The notes under the pieces are model-generated. The model ran no database searches. It was not told the DNA's origin and saw only the letters and a list, made by a program, of their open reading frames with translations. A stretch of DNA of 64,000 nt from Pempheris klunzingeri (taxonomy: Eukaryota; Chordata; Actinopteri; Acropomatiformes; Pempheridae): positions 28,479,828 to 28,543,827 of the forward strand of contig NC_092019.1 of the NCBI RefSeq assembly GCF_042242105.1, read 5' to 3'. Positions 43,681-56,100 of the stretch are shown one piece after another (the stretch's first letter is position 1; each line of letters starts with the position of its first letter). The position numbers and the translations under genes are program-made.

Positions 43681-44311
43681 AATGAACGCGCTGACAGCTG
43701 TTTCTCTGCATCTCAGTCTTTTCAAGTTACTAGATTTTTGTAAAAAAAAAAAATGTCAGACTTAAAATTGGTTTAGTGTCAGGACTGTATTTCATAGATG
43801 TGCACCTGGCTTTTTCTTCTAGAGTTGAATTTATGTCTCATCTCAGTGTGTAATGATCAGCCTGTCTGCAATGACACGACTGCAGTTACTGTATTCTAGT
43901 TACTGTATTTTAGCACTTAATACCTCTACCTAGAGGTACCTATATTTTATTCTATATATTTATTGTGGCTTAAACTGGGACCTGAGAGCGTAACTTGGTA
44001 CCACCCCATGTGTAAATGTTTGTTGGTATGACAAATAAAGTTCCTTGAATCCTTGACTCCTTCTTCCACTAAAGGTCTAATAATACGTTCTTTCATTATT
44101 ACTGTTGCTATAATGTGTTATTTTAATAAAACATGTTGGTTGTGACTGTATTTCAGAGATGTGTACATGGCTGATTTTACACCTTATTCTGTTCAATGCT
44201 TTGGTTTAACACAAGTTACCAAAAAGCAGAAAGAAGCTGTGACAAGTCAAAATGTCTGCCGCGAATACAGTCTATTGGACTTAAACTGTGTTTGTGAAAC
44301 GTCGATCTAAC
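43681..44311. other. Unassigned sequence upstream of the three-exon gene
   Basis: Contains diverged members of the 41.3-43 kb repeat family; presumably includes the promoter of the downstream gene, but no TATA or CpG-rich core is obvious. Confidence 0.35.
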
Positions 44312-45454
44312 ATGAGGCTATATTGTTGCAGTGTGACAGCCACAGTGAAAAGAGAAGATCTGAGCGGCGGGCAGCAAGAGCGACGCAGCCTGGAGTCCAC
44401 AGCACATGCCGGTGCTGTAGAGACTGCCAGGTAAGGCATCTGATTTCCATGTTTTCTATGTTATGAAGGGGTGTGTCTCAAAAATCCTAGAAAATGGATA
44501 TAATAAAGTTATTTACATTGGACAAACTAGTCCTTCGCAGTGCATTTGATGTGGATTTCTCTCTTGTGACATTATAAAAGAGTGATGTTAAGTAAGACGT
44601 TTTCTGGAGCCTGACATCCTCTCATGTGTTGCTGACCGCCCGCAGGTGCCAAGTGTAAAAAGAAAGCGCCAGCCCTCAGCTACTGCGGCCAACCCTTCCA
44701 AGAAGAGGAAGAGAACCTCCGTGGCTCGTTTTTCCAAACAGCATGAGCATCCTGAAGTGCTGAACCCGGTTCCCCCTCCTCAGCCCTCCACATTAGAGGA
44801 CCAAAGGCCGGTTCCCCCTCCTCTGCCCTCCACATTAGAGGACCAAAGGCCGGTTCCCCCTCCACAGCCCTCCACATTAGAGGACCAAAGGCCGGTTCCC
44901 CCTCCTCAGCCCTCCACATTAGAGGACCAAAGGCCGATGTCTCCCATCCCTCCTGACCACCTGCCGGTGGTTTCAAGTGTGCCCACTAGCCCCAAGCCCT
45001 CCCCTGCTCCATGGTGTGATGACAGCCCACTGAGGATCCACAACCATTCGGTGGAAGAGTACCAGCGGATCTACCACCAAGTTGTCGATGAAATGTTGAC
45101 GTACGTTTGTGTCAAAACTCAGAACTCTTTCAATCGGATGATTTTCACACTTTAGAGCAGAAGATTTTGGATCACACGTATCGTTATGATTGAATCCTTT
45201 TCTCTGTCTCTCACAGGTACAAGAATGGCCAGCCTCGCCCGTACTCCCCTGACCTCGGGCGTTGCATCAAACAAAAGCTGTGGGAGAGACTGAATCGTCC
45301 CACACTCACAACTTTTACCAGTGAAGACGGACGTCTGCGTGTTGCTGAAGCATACGGGGCTGGAATCTATCCTCCCCAACATGATATTGATGTTTCACAT
45401 GACCTCAGAATCCAAAAAAGCACTAAATCTAACAGAGTTAGAATAATTAGATGA
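44312..45454 (+). CDS. Three-exon gene, 267-residue protein of unknown function
   Basis: Exons 44312-44430, 44654-45100 and 45217-45454 join in phase from ATG to TGA, giving exactly 267 codons. Donors are CAG/GTAAGG and GAC/GTACGT; acceptors are CCAAG/T and CACAG/G. A stronger-looking acceptor at 44644-44645 would put a stop next to the junction if the exon 1 ATG is used, so the one eight bases downstream is preferred. The protein starts MRLYCCSVTATVKRED. It then has a lysine/arginine-rich stretch (VKRKRQPS, SKKRKRTS) that looks like a nuclear localisation signal, four 14-residue repeats of type PVPPPQPSTLEDQR, and a proline-rich linker. The C-terminal block is conserved-looking: VEEYQRIYHQVVDEML, RPYSPDLGRCIKQKLWERLN and AYGAGIYPPQHDIDVS. 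I do not recognise a named domain. The 39-bp minisatellite begins 540 bases downstream. Confidence 0.6.
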
Positions 45455-45989
45455 TGTGCAGTCATGTATCAATAATAAGCAATCAATAAGTATCATTTAG
45501 TAGTAGTAGTGTTAGTGTTAGTCATAGTGTAGTTATAGTCATAGTGTTAGTAGTAGTTTAAGTAATGCTAAGTTGTATGAACTGTGATTTTTGTTTGAAT
45601 CTGTAAGTATTATCTCTAATAAGAAACTCTCTCCTCAGCCTCCACCACCACCACCACCCGACTCACCAGCCACACCTCTGAATGACCACTTTAAGCACCA
45701 TCTTCCTCCATCACCACCACCTATTTCCTCTCTCACTCTGTTGCAGATTAAAATGTGACCACCAGCCTGCAGCAGCCACCCACTGTTTCCAGCTTCTGCC
45801 AGCAGTTTTTACCATCCACCTGCTGCCCCTCGCTCCACCTGCAGAACCTGGAGGACCTCTATAGACACAACCCACCCTCCATCAATACCATCTTACAGCC
45901 ACCTTCACACTACAGCAGCTGTCTGCTGATCTAGCCTCCACCTGCAAACAGCAGACAAATACTTAAACTGCAACCTCCTCCACCAAACC
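45455..45989. other. Gene-to-array interval
   Basis: Holds TAGT-type short repeats (45500-45560) and a (CCA)n stretch near 45640-45660, then C-rich sequence that grades into the array. It could be 3' untranslated sequence of the preceding gene. Confidence 0.4.
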
Positions 45990-48900
45990 TGTAGCCACAG
46001 CCTCCACCTGCAGATTCTAGCAGAGTCATTCAGCCTGAACCTCCACCTTCAGACTCTGCCAGTAATCTGCAGCTGCTGACTCCATCTTCAGATGGAGCCT
46101 CCACCAAAAGCCTCCACCTGCTGATTCTGACTAAGAACTGCAGCCAAACCTCCACAACAGCTTCTGCGAGAACAGTCACATCCTCCGCCTGCAAATTCTT
46201 GCAGAAAGCTGCAACGAGAGCCTCCACCTACAACTTCAGTCATCCACCATGATTTCCTCTGTCAATCTGCTACAAATTGAAACAGCAAAAGCCTCCACCT
46301 GTAACTTCTGCTGGACACATGCAGCCACAGCCTCAGACAGACACCTGCAGCCGCAGCCTCCACCTGCAACCTCAGACAGACACTTGCAGCCACAGCCTCC
46401 ACCTGTAACTTCTGCCGGACACATGCAGCCACAGCCTCCACCTGCAGAATCTGCCAAAAAGTTGCAGCTTAAACCTCCACCAGTAGCCTCACACAAAAAC
46501 ATGCAGCGACAGCCTCATCTGTCGAATTTCACAAAGTTGCAGCTTAAACCTCCACCTGTAACCTCTGCCAGACACATGCAGCCACAGCCTCCACCTGCAG
46601 AATCTGACAGAAAGTTGCAGCCGAAACTCCACCTGTAACCTCTGCCAGACACATGCAGCCACAGCCTCCACCTGTAACCTCTGCCAGACACCTGCAGCCA
46701 CAGCCTCCACCTGCAGAATGTGACAGAAAGTTGCAGCTTAAACCTCCACCTGTAACCTCAGCCAGACACATGCAGCCACAGCCTCCACCTGCAGAATCTG
46801 ACCGAAAGTTGCAGCAAAAGCCTCCACCTGTAACCTCAGACAGACACATGCAGCCACAGCCTCCACCTGCAGAATCTGACTGAAAGTTGCAGCAAAAGCC
46901 TCCACCTGTAACCTCAGACAGAAACATGCAGCCACAGCCTCCACCTGTAACCTCAGACAGACACCTGCAGCCACAGCCTCCACCTGTAACTTCTGCCGGA
47001 CACATGCAGACACAGCCTCCACCTGCAGAATCTGCCAAAAAGTTGCAGCTTAAACCTCAACCTGTAACTTCTGCCAAAAAACATGCAGCCACAGCCTCCA
47101 CCTGCAGAATCTGACAGAAAGTTGCAGCCGAAACTCCACCTGTAGCCTCAGACAGACACCTGCAGCCACAGCCTCCACCTGCAGAATCTGACCGAAACCT
47201 GCAGTCACATCCTCCACCTGTAACCGCAGACAGACACCTGCAGCCACAGCCTCCACCTGTAACTTCTGCCGGACACATGCAGCCACAGCCTCCACCTACA
47301 GAATCTGACATAAAGTCGCAGCTTAAACCTCCACCTGTAACTTCTGCCACACACATGCAGCCACAGCCTCCACCTGCAGAATCTGACAGAAAGTTGCATC
47401 TTAAACCTCCACCTGCCAGACACATGCAGCCACAGCCTCCACCTGCAGAATCTGACAGAAAGTTGCAGCTTAAACCTCTACCTGTAACCTCAGCCAGACA
47501 CATGCAGCGACAGTCTCCACCTGCAGAATGTGACAGAAAGTTGCAGCTTAAACCCCCACCTGTAACCTCTGCCAGACACATGCAGCCATAGCCTCCACCT
47601 GCAAAACTGACAGAAAGTTGCAGCTTAAACCTCCACCTGTAACTTCTGCCAAAAAACATGCAGCCACAGCCTCCACCTGCAGAATCTGACAGAAAGTTGC
47701 AGCTTAAACCTCCACCTGTAACCTCTGCCAGACACAGGCAGCCATAGCCTCCACCTGCAGAATCTGACAGAAAGTTGCAGCAAAAGCCTCCACCTGTAAC
47801 CTCAGACAGAAACCTGCAGCCACAGCCTCCACCTGCAGAATGACAGAAAGTTGCAGCTTAAACCTCCACCTGTAACCTTTGCCAGACACATGCAGCCATA
47901 GCCTCCACCTGCAAAACTGACAGAAAGTTGCAGCTTAAACCTCCACCTGTAACTTCTGCCAAAAAACATGCAGCCATAGCCTCCACCTGCAGAATCTGAC
48001 CGAAAGTTGCAGCAAAAGCCTCCACCTGTAACCTCAGACAGAAACCTGCAGCCACAGCCTCCACCTGTAACCTCAGACAGACACCTGCAGCCACAGCCTC
48101 CACCTGTAACCTCAGACAGACACCTGCAGCCACAGCCTCCACCTGTAACTTCTGCCGGACACATGCAGCCACAGCCTCCACCTGCAGAATCTGCCAAAAC
48201 GTTGCAGCTTAAACCTCCACCTGTAGCTTCAGACAGACACCTGCAGCCACAGCCTCCACCTGTAACTTCTGCCGGACACATGCAGACACAGCCTCCACCT
48301 GCAGAATCTGCCAAAAAGTTGCAGCTTAAACCTCCACCTGTAACTTCTGCCAAAAAACATGCAGCCACAGCCTCCACCTGCAGAATCTGACAGAAAGTTG
48401 CAGCCGAAACTCCACCTGTAGCCTCAGACAGACACCTGCAGCCACAGCCTCCACCTGCAGAATCTGACCGAAACCTGCAGCCACATCCTCCACCTGTAAC
48501 CGCAGACAGACACCTGCAGCCACAGCCTCCACCTGTAACTTCTGCCGGACACATGCAGCCACAGCCTCCACCTGCAGAATCTGACATAAAGTCGCAGCTT
48601 AAACCTCCACCTGTAACTTCTGCCACACACATGCAGCCACAGCCTCCACCTGCAGAATCTGACAGAAAGTTGCATCTTAAACCTCCACCTGCCAGACACA
48701 TGCAGCCACAGCCTCCACCTGCAGAATCTGACAGAAAGTTGCATCTTAAACCTCCACCTGCCAGACACATGCAGCCACAGCCTCCACCTGCAGAATCTGA
48801 CAGAAAGTTGCAGCTTGAACCTCTACCTGTAACCTCAGCCAGACACATGCAGCGACAGTCTCCACCTGCAGAATGTGACAGAAAGTTGCAGCTTAAACCC

Positions 48901-49922
48901 CCACCTGTAACCTCAGCCAGACACATGCAGCCACAGCCTCCACCTGCAGAATCTGACAGAAAGTTGCAGCTTAAACCTCCACCTGTAACCTCAGCCAGAC
49001 ACATGCAGTGACAGTCTCCACCTGCAGAATGTGACAGAAAGTTGCAGCTTAAACCTCCACCTGTAACTTCTGCCAAAAAACATGCAGCCACAGCCTCCAC
49101 CTGCAGAATCTGACAGAAAGTTGCAGCTTAAACCTCCACCTGTAACCTCTGCCAGACACAGGCAGCCATAGCCTCCACCTGCAGAATCTGACAGACAGTT
49201 GCAGCTTAAACCCCCACCTGTAACCTCTGCCTGACACATGCAGCCACAGCCTCCACCTGCAGAATCTGACAGAAAGTTGCAGCAAAAGCCTCCACCTGTA
49301 ACCTCAGACAGAAACCTGCAGCCACAGCCTCCACCTGCAGAATGACAGAAAGTTGCAGCTTAAACCTCCACCTGTAACCTCTGCCAGACACATGCAGCCA
49401 CAGCCTCCACCTGCAAAACTGACAGAAAGTTGCAGCTTAAACCTCCACCTGTAACTTCTGCCAAAAAACATGCAGCCACAGCCTCCACCTGCAGAATCTG
49501 ACAGAAAGTTGCAGCAAAAGCCTCCACCTGTAACCTCAGACAGAAACCTGCAGCCACAGCCTCCACCTGCAGAATGACAGAAAGTTGCAGCTTAAACCTC
49601 CACCTGTAACCTCTGCCAAAAAACATGCAGCCACAGCCTCCACCTGCAGAATCTGACAGAAAGTTGCAGCAAAAGCCTCCACCTGTAACCTCAGACAGAA
49701 ACCTGCAGCCACAGCCTCCACCTGCAGAATGACAGAAAGTTGCAGCTTAAACCTCCACCTGTAACCTCTGCCAGACACATGCAGCCATAGCCTCCACCTG
49801 CAAAACTGACAGAAAGTTGCAGCTTAAACCTCCACCTGTAACTTCTGCCAAAAAACATGCAGCCACAGCCTCCACCTGCAGAATCTGACAGAAAGTTGCA
49901 GCTTAAACCTCCACCTGTAACT

Positions 49923-52900
49923 TCAGCCAAAAAACATGCAGCCACAGCCTCCACCTGTAACTTCTGCCGGACACATGCAGCCACAGCCTCCACCTGCAGA
50001 ATCTGCCAAAAAGTTGCAGCTTAAACCTCCACCTGTAACTTCTGCCAAAAAACATGCAGCCACAGCCTCCACCTGCAGAATCTGACAGAAAGTTGCAGCC
50101 GAAACTCCAACTGTAGCCTCAGACAGACACCTGCAGCCACAGTCTCCACCTGCAGAATCTGACCGAAACCTGCAGCCACATCCTCCACCTGTAACCGCAG
50201 ACAGACACCTGCAGCCACAGCCTCCACCTGTAACTTCTGCCGGACACATGCAGCCACAGCCTCCACCTGCAGAATCTGACATAAAGTCGCAGCTTAAACC
50301 TCCACCTGTAACTTCTGCCACACACATGCAGCCAAAGCCTCCACCTGCAGAATCTGACAGAAAGTTGCATCTTAAACCTCCACCTGCCAGACACATGCAG
50401 CCACAGCCTCCACCTGCAGAATCTGACAGAAAGTTGCATCTTAAACCTCCACCTGCCAGACACATGCAGCCACAGCCTCCACCTGCAGAATCTGACAGAA
50501 AGTTGCAGCTTAAACCTCTACCTGTAACCTCAGCCAGACACATGCAGTGACAGTCTCCACCTGCAGAATGTGACAGAAAGTTGCAGCTTAAACCTCCACC
50601 TGTAACCTCTGCCAGACACATGCAGCCATAGCCTCCACCTGCAAAACTGACAGAAAGTTGCAGCTTAAACCTCCACCTGTAACTTCTGCCAAAAAACATG
50701 CAGCCACAGCCTCCACCTGCAGAATCTGACAGAAAGTTGCAGCTTAAACCTCCACCTGTAACCTCTGCCAGACACAGGCAGCCATAGCCTCCACCTGCAG
50801 AATCTGACAGAAAGTTGCAGCTTAAACCCCCATCTGTAACGTCTGCCTGACACATGCAGCCACAGCCTCCACCTGCAGAATCTGACAGAAAGTTGCAGCA
50901 AAAGCCTCCACCTGTAACCTCAGACAGAAACCTGCAGCCACAGCCTCCACCTGCAGAATCTGACAGAAAGTTGCAGCTTAAACCTCCACCTGTAACTTCT
51001 GCCAAAAAACATGCAGCCACAGCCTCCACCTGCAGAATCTGACAGAAAGTTGCAGCAACAGCGTCCACCTGTAACCTCTGCCAGACACATGCAGCGACAG
51101 TCTCCATCTGCAGAATCAGGCAGAATGTTGCATCTTAAATCTCCACCTGCCAGACACATGCAGCCACAGCCTCCACCTGCAGAATCTGACAGAAAGTTAC
51201 AGCAAAAGCCTCCACCTGTAACCTCTGCCAGACACATGCAGCGACAGTCTCCACCTGCAGAATCTGACAGAATGTTGCATCTTAAATCTCCACCTGCCAG
51301 ACACATGCAGCCATAGCCCCGACCTGCAGAATCTGACAGAAAGTTGCAGCAAAAGCCTCCACCTGAAACCTCTGCCAGACACATGCAGCCACAGCCTCCA
51401 CCTGCAAAACTGACAGAAAGTTGCAGCTTAAACCTCCACCTGTAACTTCTGCCAAAAAACATGCAGCCACAGCCTCCACCTGCAGAATCTGACAGAAAGT
51501 TGCAGCTTAAACCTCCACCTGTAACTTCAGCCAAAAAACATGCAGCCACAGCCTCCACCTGTAACTTCTGCCAGACACATGCAGCCACAGCCTCCACCTG
51601 CAGAATCTGCCAAAAAGTTGCAGCTTAAACCTCCACCTGTAACTTCTGCCAAAAAACATGCAGCCACAGCCTCCACCTGCAGAATCTGACAGAAAGTTGC
51701 AGCCGAAACTCCAACTGTAGCCTCAGACAGACACCTGCAGCCACAGTCTCCACCTGCAGAATCTGACCGAAACCTGCAGCCACATCCTCCACCTGTAACC
51801 GCAGACAGACACCTGCAGCCACAGCCTCCACCTGTAACTTCTGCCGGACACATGCAGCCACAGCCTCCACCTGCAGAATCTGACATAAAGTCGCAGCTTA
51901 AACCTCCACCTGTAACTTCTGCCACACACATGCAGCCAAAGCCTCCACCTGCAGAATCTGACAGAAAGTTGCATCTTAAACCTCCACCTGCCAGACACAT
52001 GCAGCCACAGCCTCCACCTGCAGAATCTGACAGAAAGTTGCATCTTAAACCTCCACCTGCCAGACACATGCAGCCACAGCCTCCACCTGCAGAATCTGAC
52101 AGAAAGTTGCAGCTTAAACCTCTACCTGTAACCTCAGCCAGACACATGCAGTGACAGTCTCCACCTGCAGAATGTGACAGAAAGTTGCAGCTTAAACCTC
52201 CACCTGTAACCTCTGCCAGACACATGCAGCCATAGCCTCCACCTGCAAAACTGACAGAAAGTTGCAGCTTAAACCTCCACCTGTAACTTCTGCCAAAAAA
52301 CATGCAGCCACAGCCTCCACCTGCAGAATCTGACAGAAAGTTGCAGCTTAAACCTCCACCTGTAACCTCTGCCAGACACAGGCAGCCATAGCCTCCACCT
52401 GCAGAATCTGACAGAAAGTTGCAGCTTAAACCCCCATCTGTAACCTCTGCCTGACACATGCAGCCACAGCCTCCACCTGCAGAATCTGACAGAAAGTTGC
52501 AGCAAAAGCCTCCACCTGTAACCTCAGACAGAAACCTGCAGCCACAGCCTCCACCTGCAGAATCTGACAGAAAGTTGCAGCTTAAACCTCCACCTGTAAC
52601 TTCTGCCAAAAAACATGCAGCCACAGCCTCCACCTGCAGAATCTGACAGAAAGTTGCAGCAACAGCGTCCACCTGTAACCTCTGCCAGACACATGCAGCG
52701 ACAGTCTCCATCTGCAGAATCAGGCAGAATGTTGCATCTTAAATCTCCACCTGCCAGACACATGCAGCCACAGCCTCCACCTGCAGAATCTGACAGAAAG
52801 TTACAGCAAAAGCCTCCACCTGTAACCTCTGCCAGACACATGCAGCGACAGTCTCCACCTGCAGAATCTGACAGAATGTTGCATCTTAAATCTCCACCTG

Positions 52901-53130
52901 CCAGACACATGCAGCCATAGCCCCCACCTGCAGAATCTGACAGAAAGTTGCAGCAAAAGCCTCCACCTGTAACCTCTGCCAGACACATGCAGCCACAGCC
53001 TCCACCTGCAAAACTGACAGAAAGTTGCAGCTTAAACCTCCACCTGTAACTTCTGCCAAAAAACATGCAGCCACAGCCTCCACCTGCAGAATCTGACAGA
53101 AAGTTGCAGCTTAAACCTCCACCTGTAACC
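49923..53130. repeat. 1604-bp higher-order duplication in the array
   Basis: The block starting near 49923 recurs near 51527. Long minus-strand frames of identical length (394 codons) and the same succession of variant monomers occur at a constant offset of 1604 bases, with only scattered differences. Confidence 0.85.
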
Positions 53131-56100
53131 TCTGCCAGACACATGCAGCCATAGCCTCCACCTGCAGAATCTGACAGAAAGTTGCAGCTTAAACCTCCAC
53201 CTGTAACTTCTGCCAAAAAACATGCAGCCACAGCCTCCACCTGCTGAATCTGACAGAAAGTTGCAGCAAAAGCGTCCACCTGTAACCTCTGCCAGACACA
53301 TGCAGCGACAGTCTCCATCTGTAGAATCAGGCAGAATGTTGCATCTTAAATCTCCACCTGCCAGACACATGCAGCCACAGCCTCCACCTGCAGAATCTGA
53401 CAGAAAGTTACAGCAAAAGCCTCCACCTGTAACCTCTGCCAGACACATGCAGCGACAGTCTCCACCTGCAGAATCTGACAGAATGTTGCATCTTAAATCT
53501 CCACCTGCCAGACACATGCAGCCATAGCCCCCACCTGCAGAATCTGACAGAAAGTTGCAGCAAAAGCCTCCACCTGTAACCTCTGCCAGACACATGCAGC
53601 CACAGCCTCCACCTGCAAAACTGACAGAAAGTTGCAGCTTAAACCTCCACCTGTAACTTCTGCCAAAAAACATGCAGCCACAGCCTCCACCTGCAGAATC
53701 TGACAGAAAGTTGCAGCTTAAACCTCCACCTGTAACCTCTGCCAGACACATGCAGCCATAGCCTCCACCTGCAGAATCTGACAGAAAGTTGCAGCTTAAA
53801 CCTCCACCTGTAACTTCTGCCAAAAAACATGCAGCCACAGCCTCCACCTGCAGAATCTGACAGAAAGTTACAGCAAAAGCCTCCACCTGTAACCTCTGCC
53901 AGACACATGCAGCGACAGTCTCCACCTGCAGAATCTGACAGAATGTTGCATCTTAAATCTCCACCTGCCTGACACATGCAGCCATAGCCCCCACCTGCAG
54001 AATCTGACAGAAAGTTGCAGCAAAAGCCTCCACCTGTAACCTCTGCCAGACACATGCAGCCACAGCCTCCACCTGCAGAATCTGACAGAAAGTTGCAGCT
54101 TAAACCTCCACCTGTAACCTCTGCCAGACACATGCAGCCATAGCCTCCACCTGCAAAACTGACAGAAAGTTGCAGCTTAAACCTCCACCTGTAACTTCTG
54201 CCAAAAAACATGCAGCCACAGCCTCCACCTGCAGAATCTGACAGAAAGTTGCAGCTTAAACCTCCACCTGTAACCTCTGCCAGACACAGGCAGCCATAGC
54301 CTCCATCTGCAGAATCTGACAGAAAGTTGCAGCTTAAACCCCCATCTGTAACCTCTGCCTGACACATGCAGCTACAGCCTCCACCTGCAGAATCTGACAG
54401 AAAGTTGCAGCAAAAGCCTCCACCTGTAACCTCAGACAGAAACCTGCAGCCACAGCCTCCACCTGCAGAATCTGACAGAAAGTTGCAGCTTAAACCTCCA
54501 CCTGTAACTTCTGCCAAAAAACATGCAGCCACAGCCTCCACCTGCAGAATCTGACAGAAAGTTGCAGCAACAGCGTCCACCTGTAACCTCTGCCAGACAC
54601 ATGCAGCGACAGTCTCCATCTGCAGAATCAGGCAGAATGTTGCATCTTAAATCTCCACCTGCCAGACACATGCAGCCACAGCCTCCACCTGCAGAATCTG
54701 ACAGAAAGTTACAGCAAAAGCCTCCACCTGTAACCTCTGCCAGACACATGCAGCGACAGTCTCCACCTGCAGAATCTGACAGAATGTTGCATCTTAAATC
54801 TCCACCTGCCAGACACATGCAGCCATAGCCCCCACCTGCAGAATCTGACAGAAAGTTGCAGCAAAAGCCTCCACCTGTAACCTCTGCCAGACACATGCAG
54901 CCACAGCCTCCACCTGCAAAACTGACAGAAAGTTGCAGCTTAAACCTCCACCTGTAACTTCTGCCAAAAAACATGCAGCCACAGCCTCCACCTGCAGAAT
55001 CTGACAGAAAGTTGCAGCTTAAACCTCCACCTGTAACCTCTGCCAGACACATGCAGCCATAGCCTCCACCTGCAGAATCTGACAGAAAGTTGCAGCTTAA
55101 ACCTCCACCTGTAACTTCTGCCAAAAAACATGCAGCCACAGCCTCCACCTGCAGAATGACAGAAAGTTGCAGCTTAAACCTCCACCTGTAACTTCTGCCA
55201 GACACATGCAGCCACAGCCTCCACCTGCAGAATCAGACAGAAAGTTGCAGCTTAAACCTCCACCTGTAACTTCTGCCAAAAAACATGCAGCCACAGCCTC
55301 CACCTGCAGAATCTGACAGAAAGTTACAGCAAAAGCCTCCACCTGTAACCTCTGCCAGACACATGCAGCGACAGTCTCCACCTGCAGAATCTGACAGAAT
55401 GTTGCATCTTAAATCTCCACCTGCCTGACACATGCAGCCATAGCCCCCACCTGCAGAATCTGACAGAAAGTTGCAGCAAAAGCCTCCACCTGTAACCTCT
55501 GCCAGACACATGCAGCGACAGTCTCCATCTGCAGAATCAGGCAGAATGTTGCATCTTAAATCTCCACCTGCCAGACACATGCAGCCACAGCCTCCACCTG
55601 CAGAATCTGACAGAAAGTTACAGCAAAAGCCTCCACCTGTAACCTCTGCCAGACACATGCAGCGACAGTCTCCACCTGCAGAATCTGACAGAATGTTGCA
55701 TCTTAAATCTCCACCTGCCAGACACATGCAGCCATAGCCCCCACCTGCAGAATCTGACAGAAAGTTGCAGCAAAAGCCTCCACCTGTAACCTCTGCCAGA
55801 CACATGCAGCCACAGCCTCCACCTGCAAAACTGACAGAAAGTTGCAGCTTAAACCTCCACCTGTAACTTCTGCCAAAAAACATGCAGCCACAGCCTCCAC
55901 CTGCAGAATCTGACAGAAAGTTGCAGCTTTAACCTCCACCTGTAACCTCTGCCAGACACATGCAGCCATAGCCTCCACCTGCAGAATCTGACAGAAAGTT
56001 GCAGCTTAAACCTCCACCTGTAACTTCTGCCAAAAAACATGCAGCCACAGCCTCCACCTGCTGAATCTGACAGAAAGTTGCAGCAAAAGCGTCCACCTGT

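Noticed and set aside
47802..49100. Minus-strand open frame of 432 codons, glycine/cysteine-rich, and similar frames of 200-394 codons through the array
   Set aside because: The 39-base period is a multiple of three, so all frames lacking a stop in the monomer stay open. The frame slips at 37-, 38- and 40-base monomers, and there is no start, splice or codon evidence for a protein.
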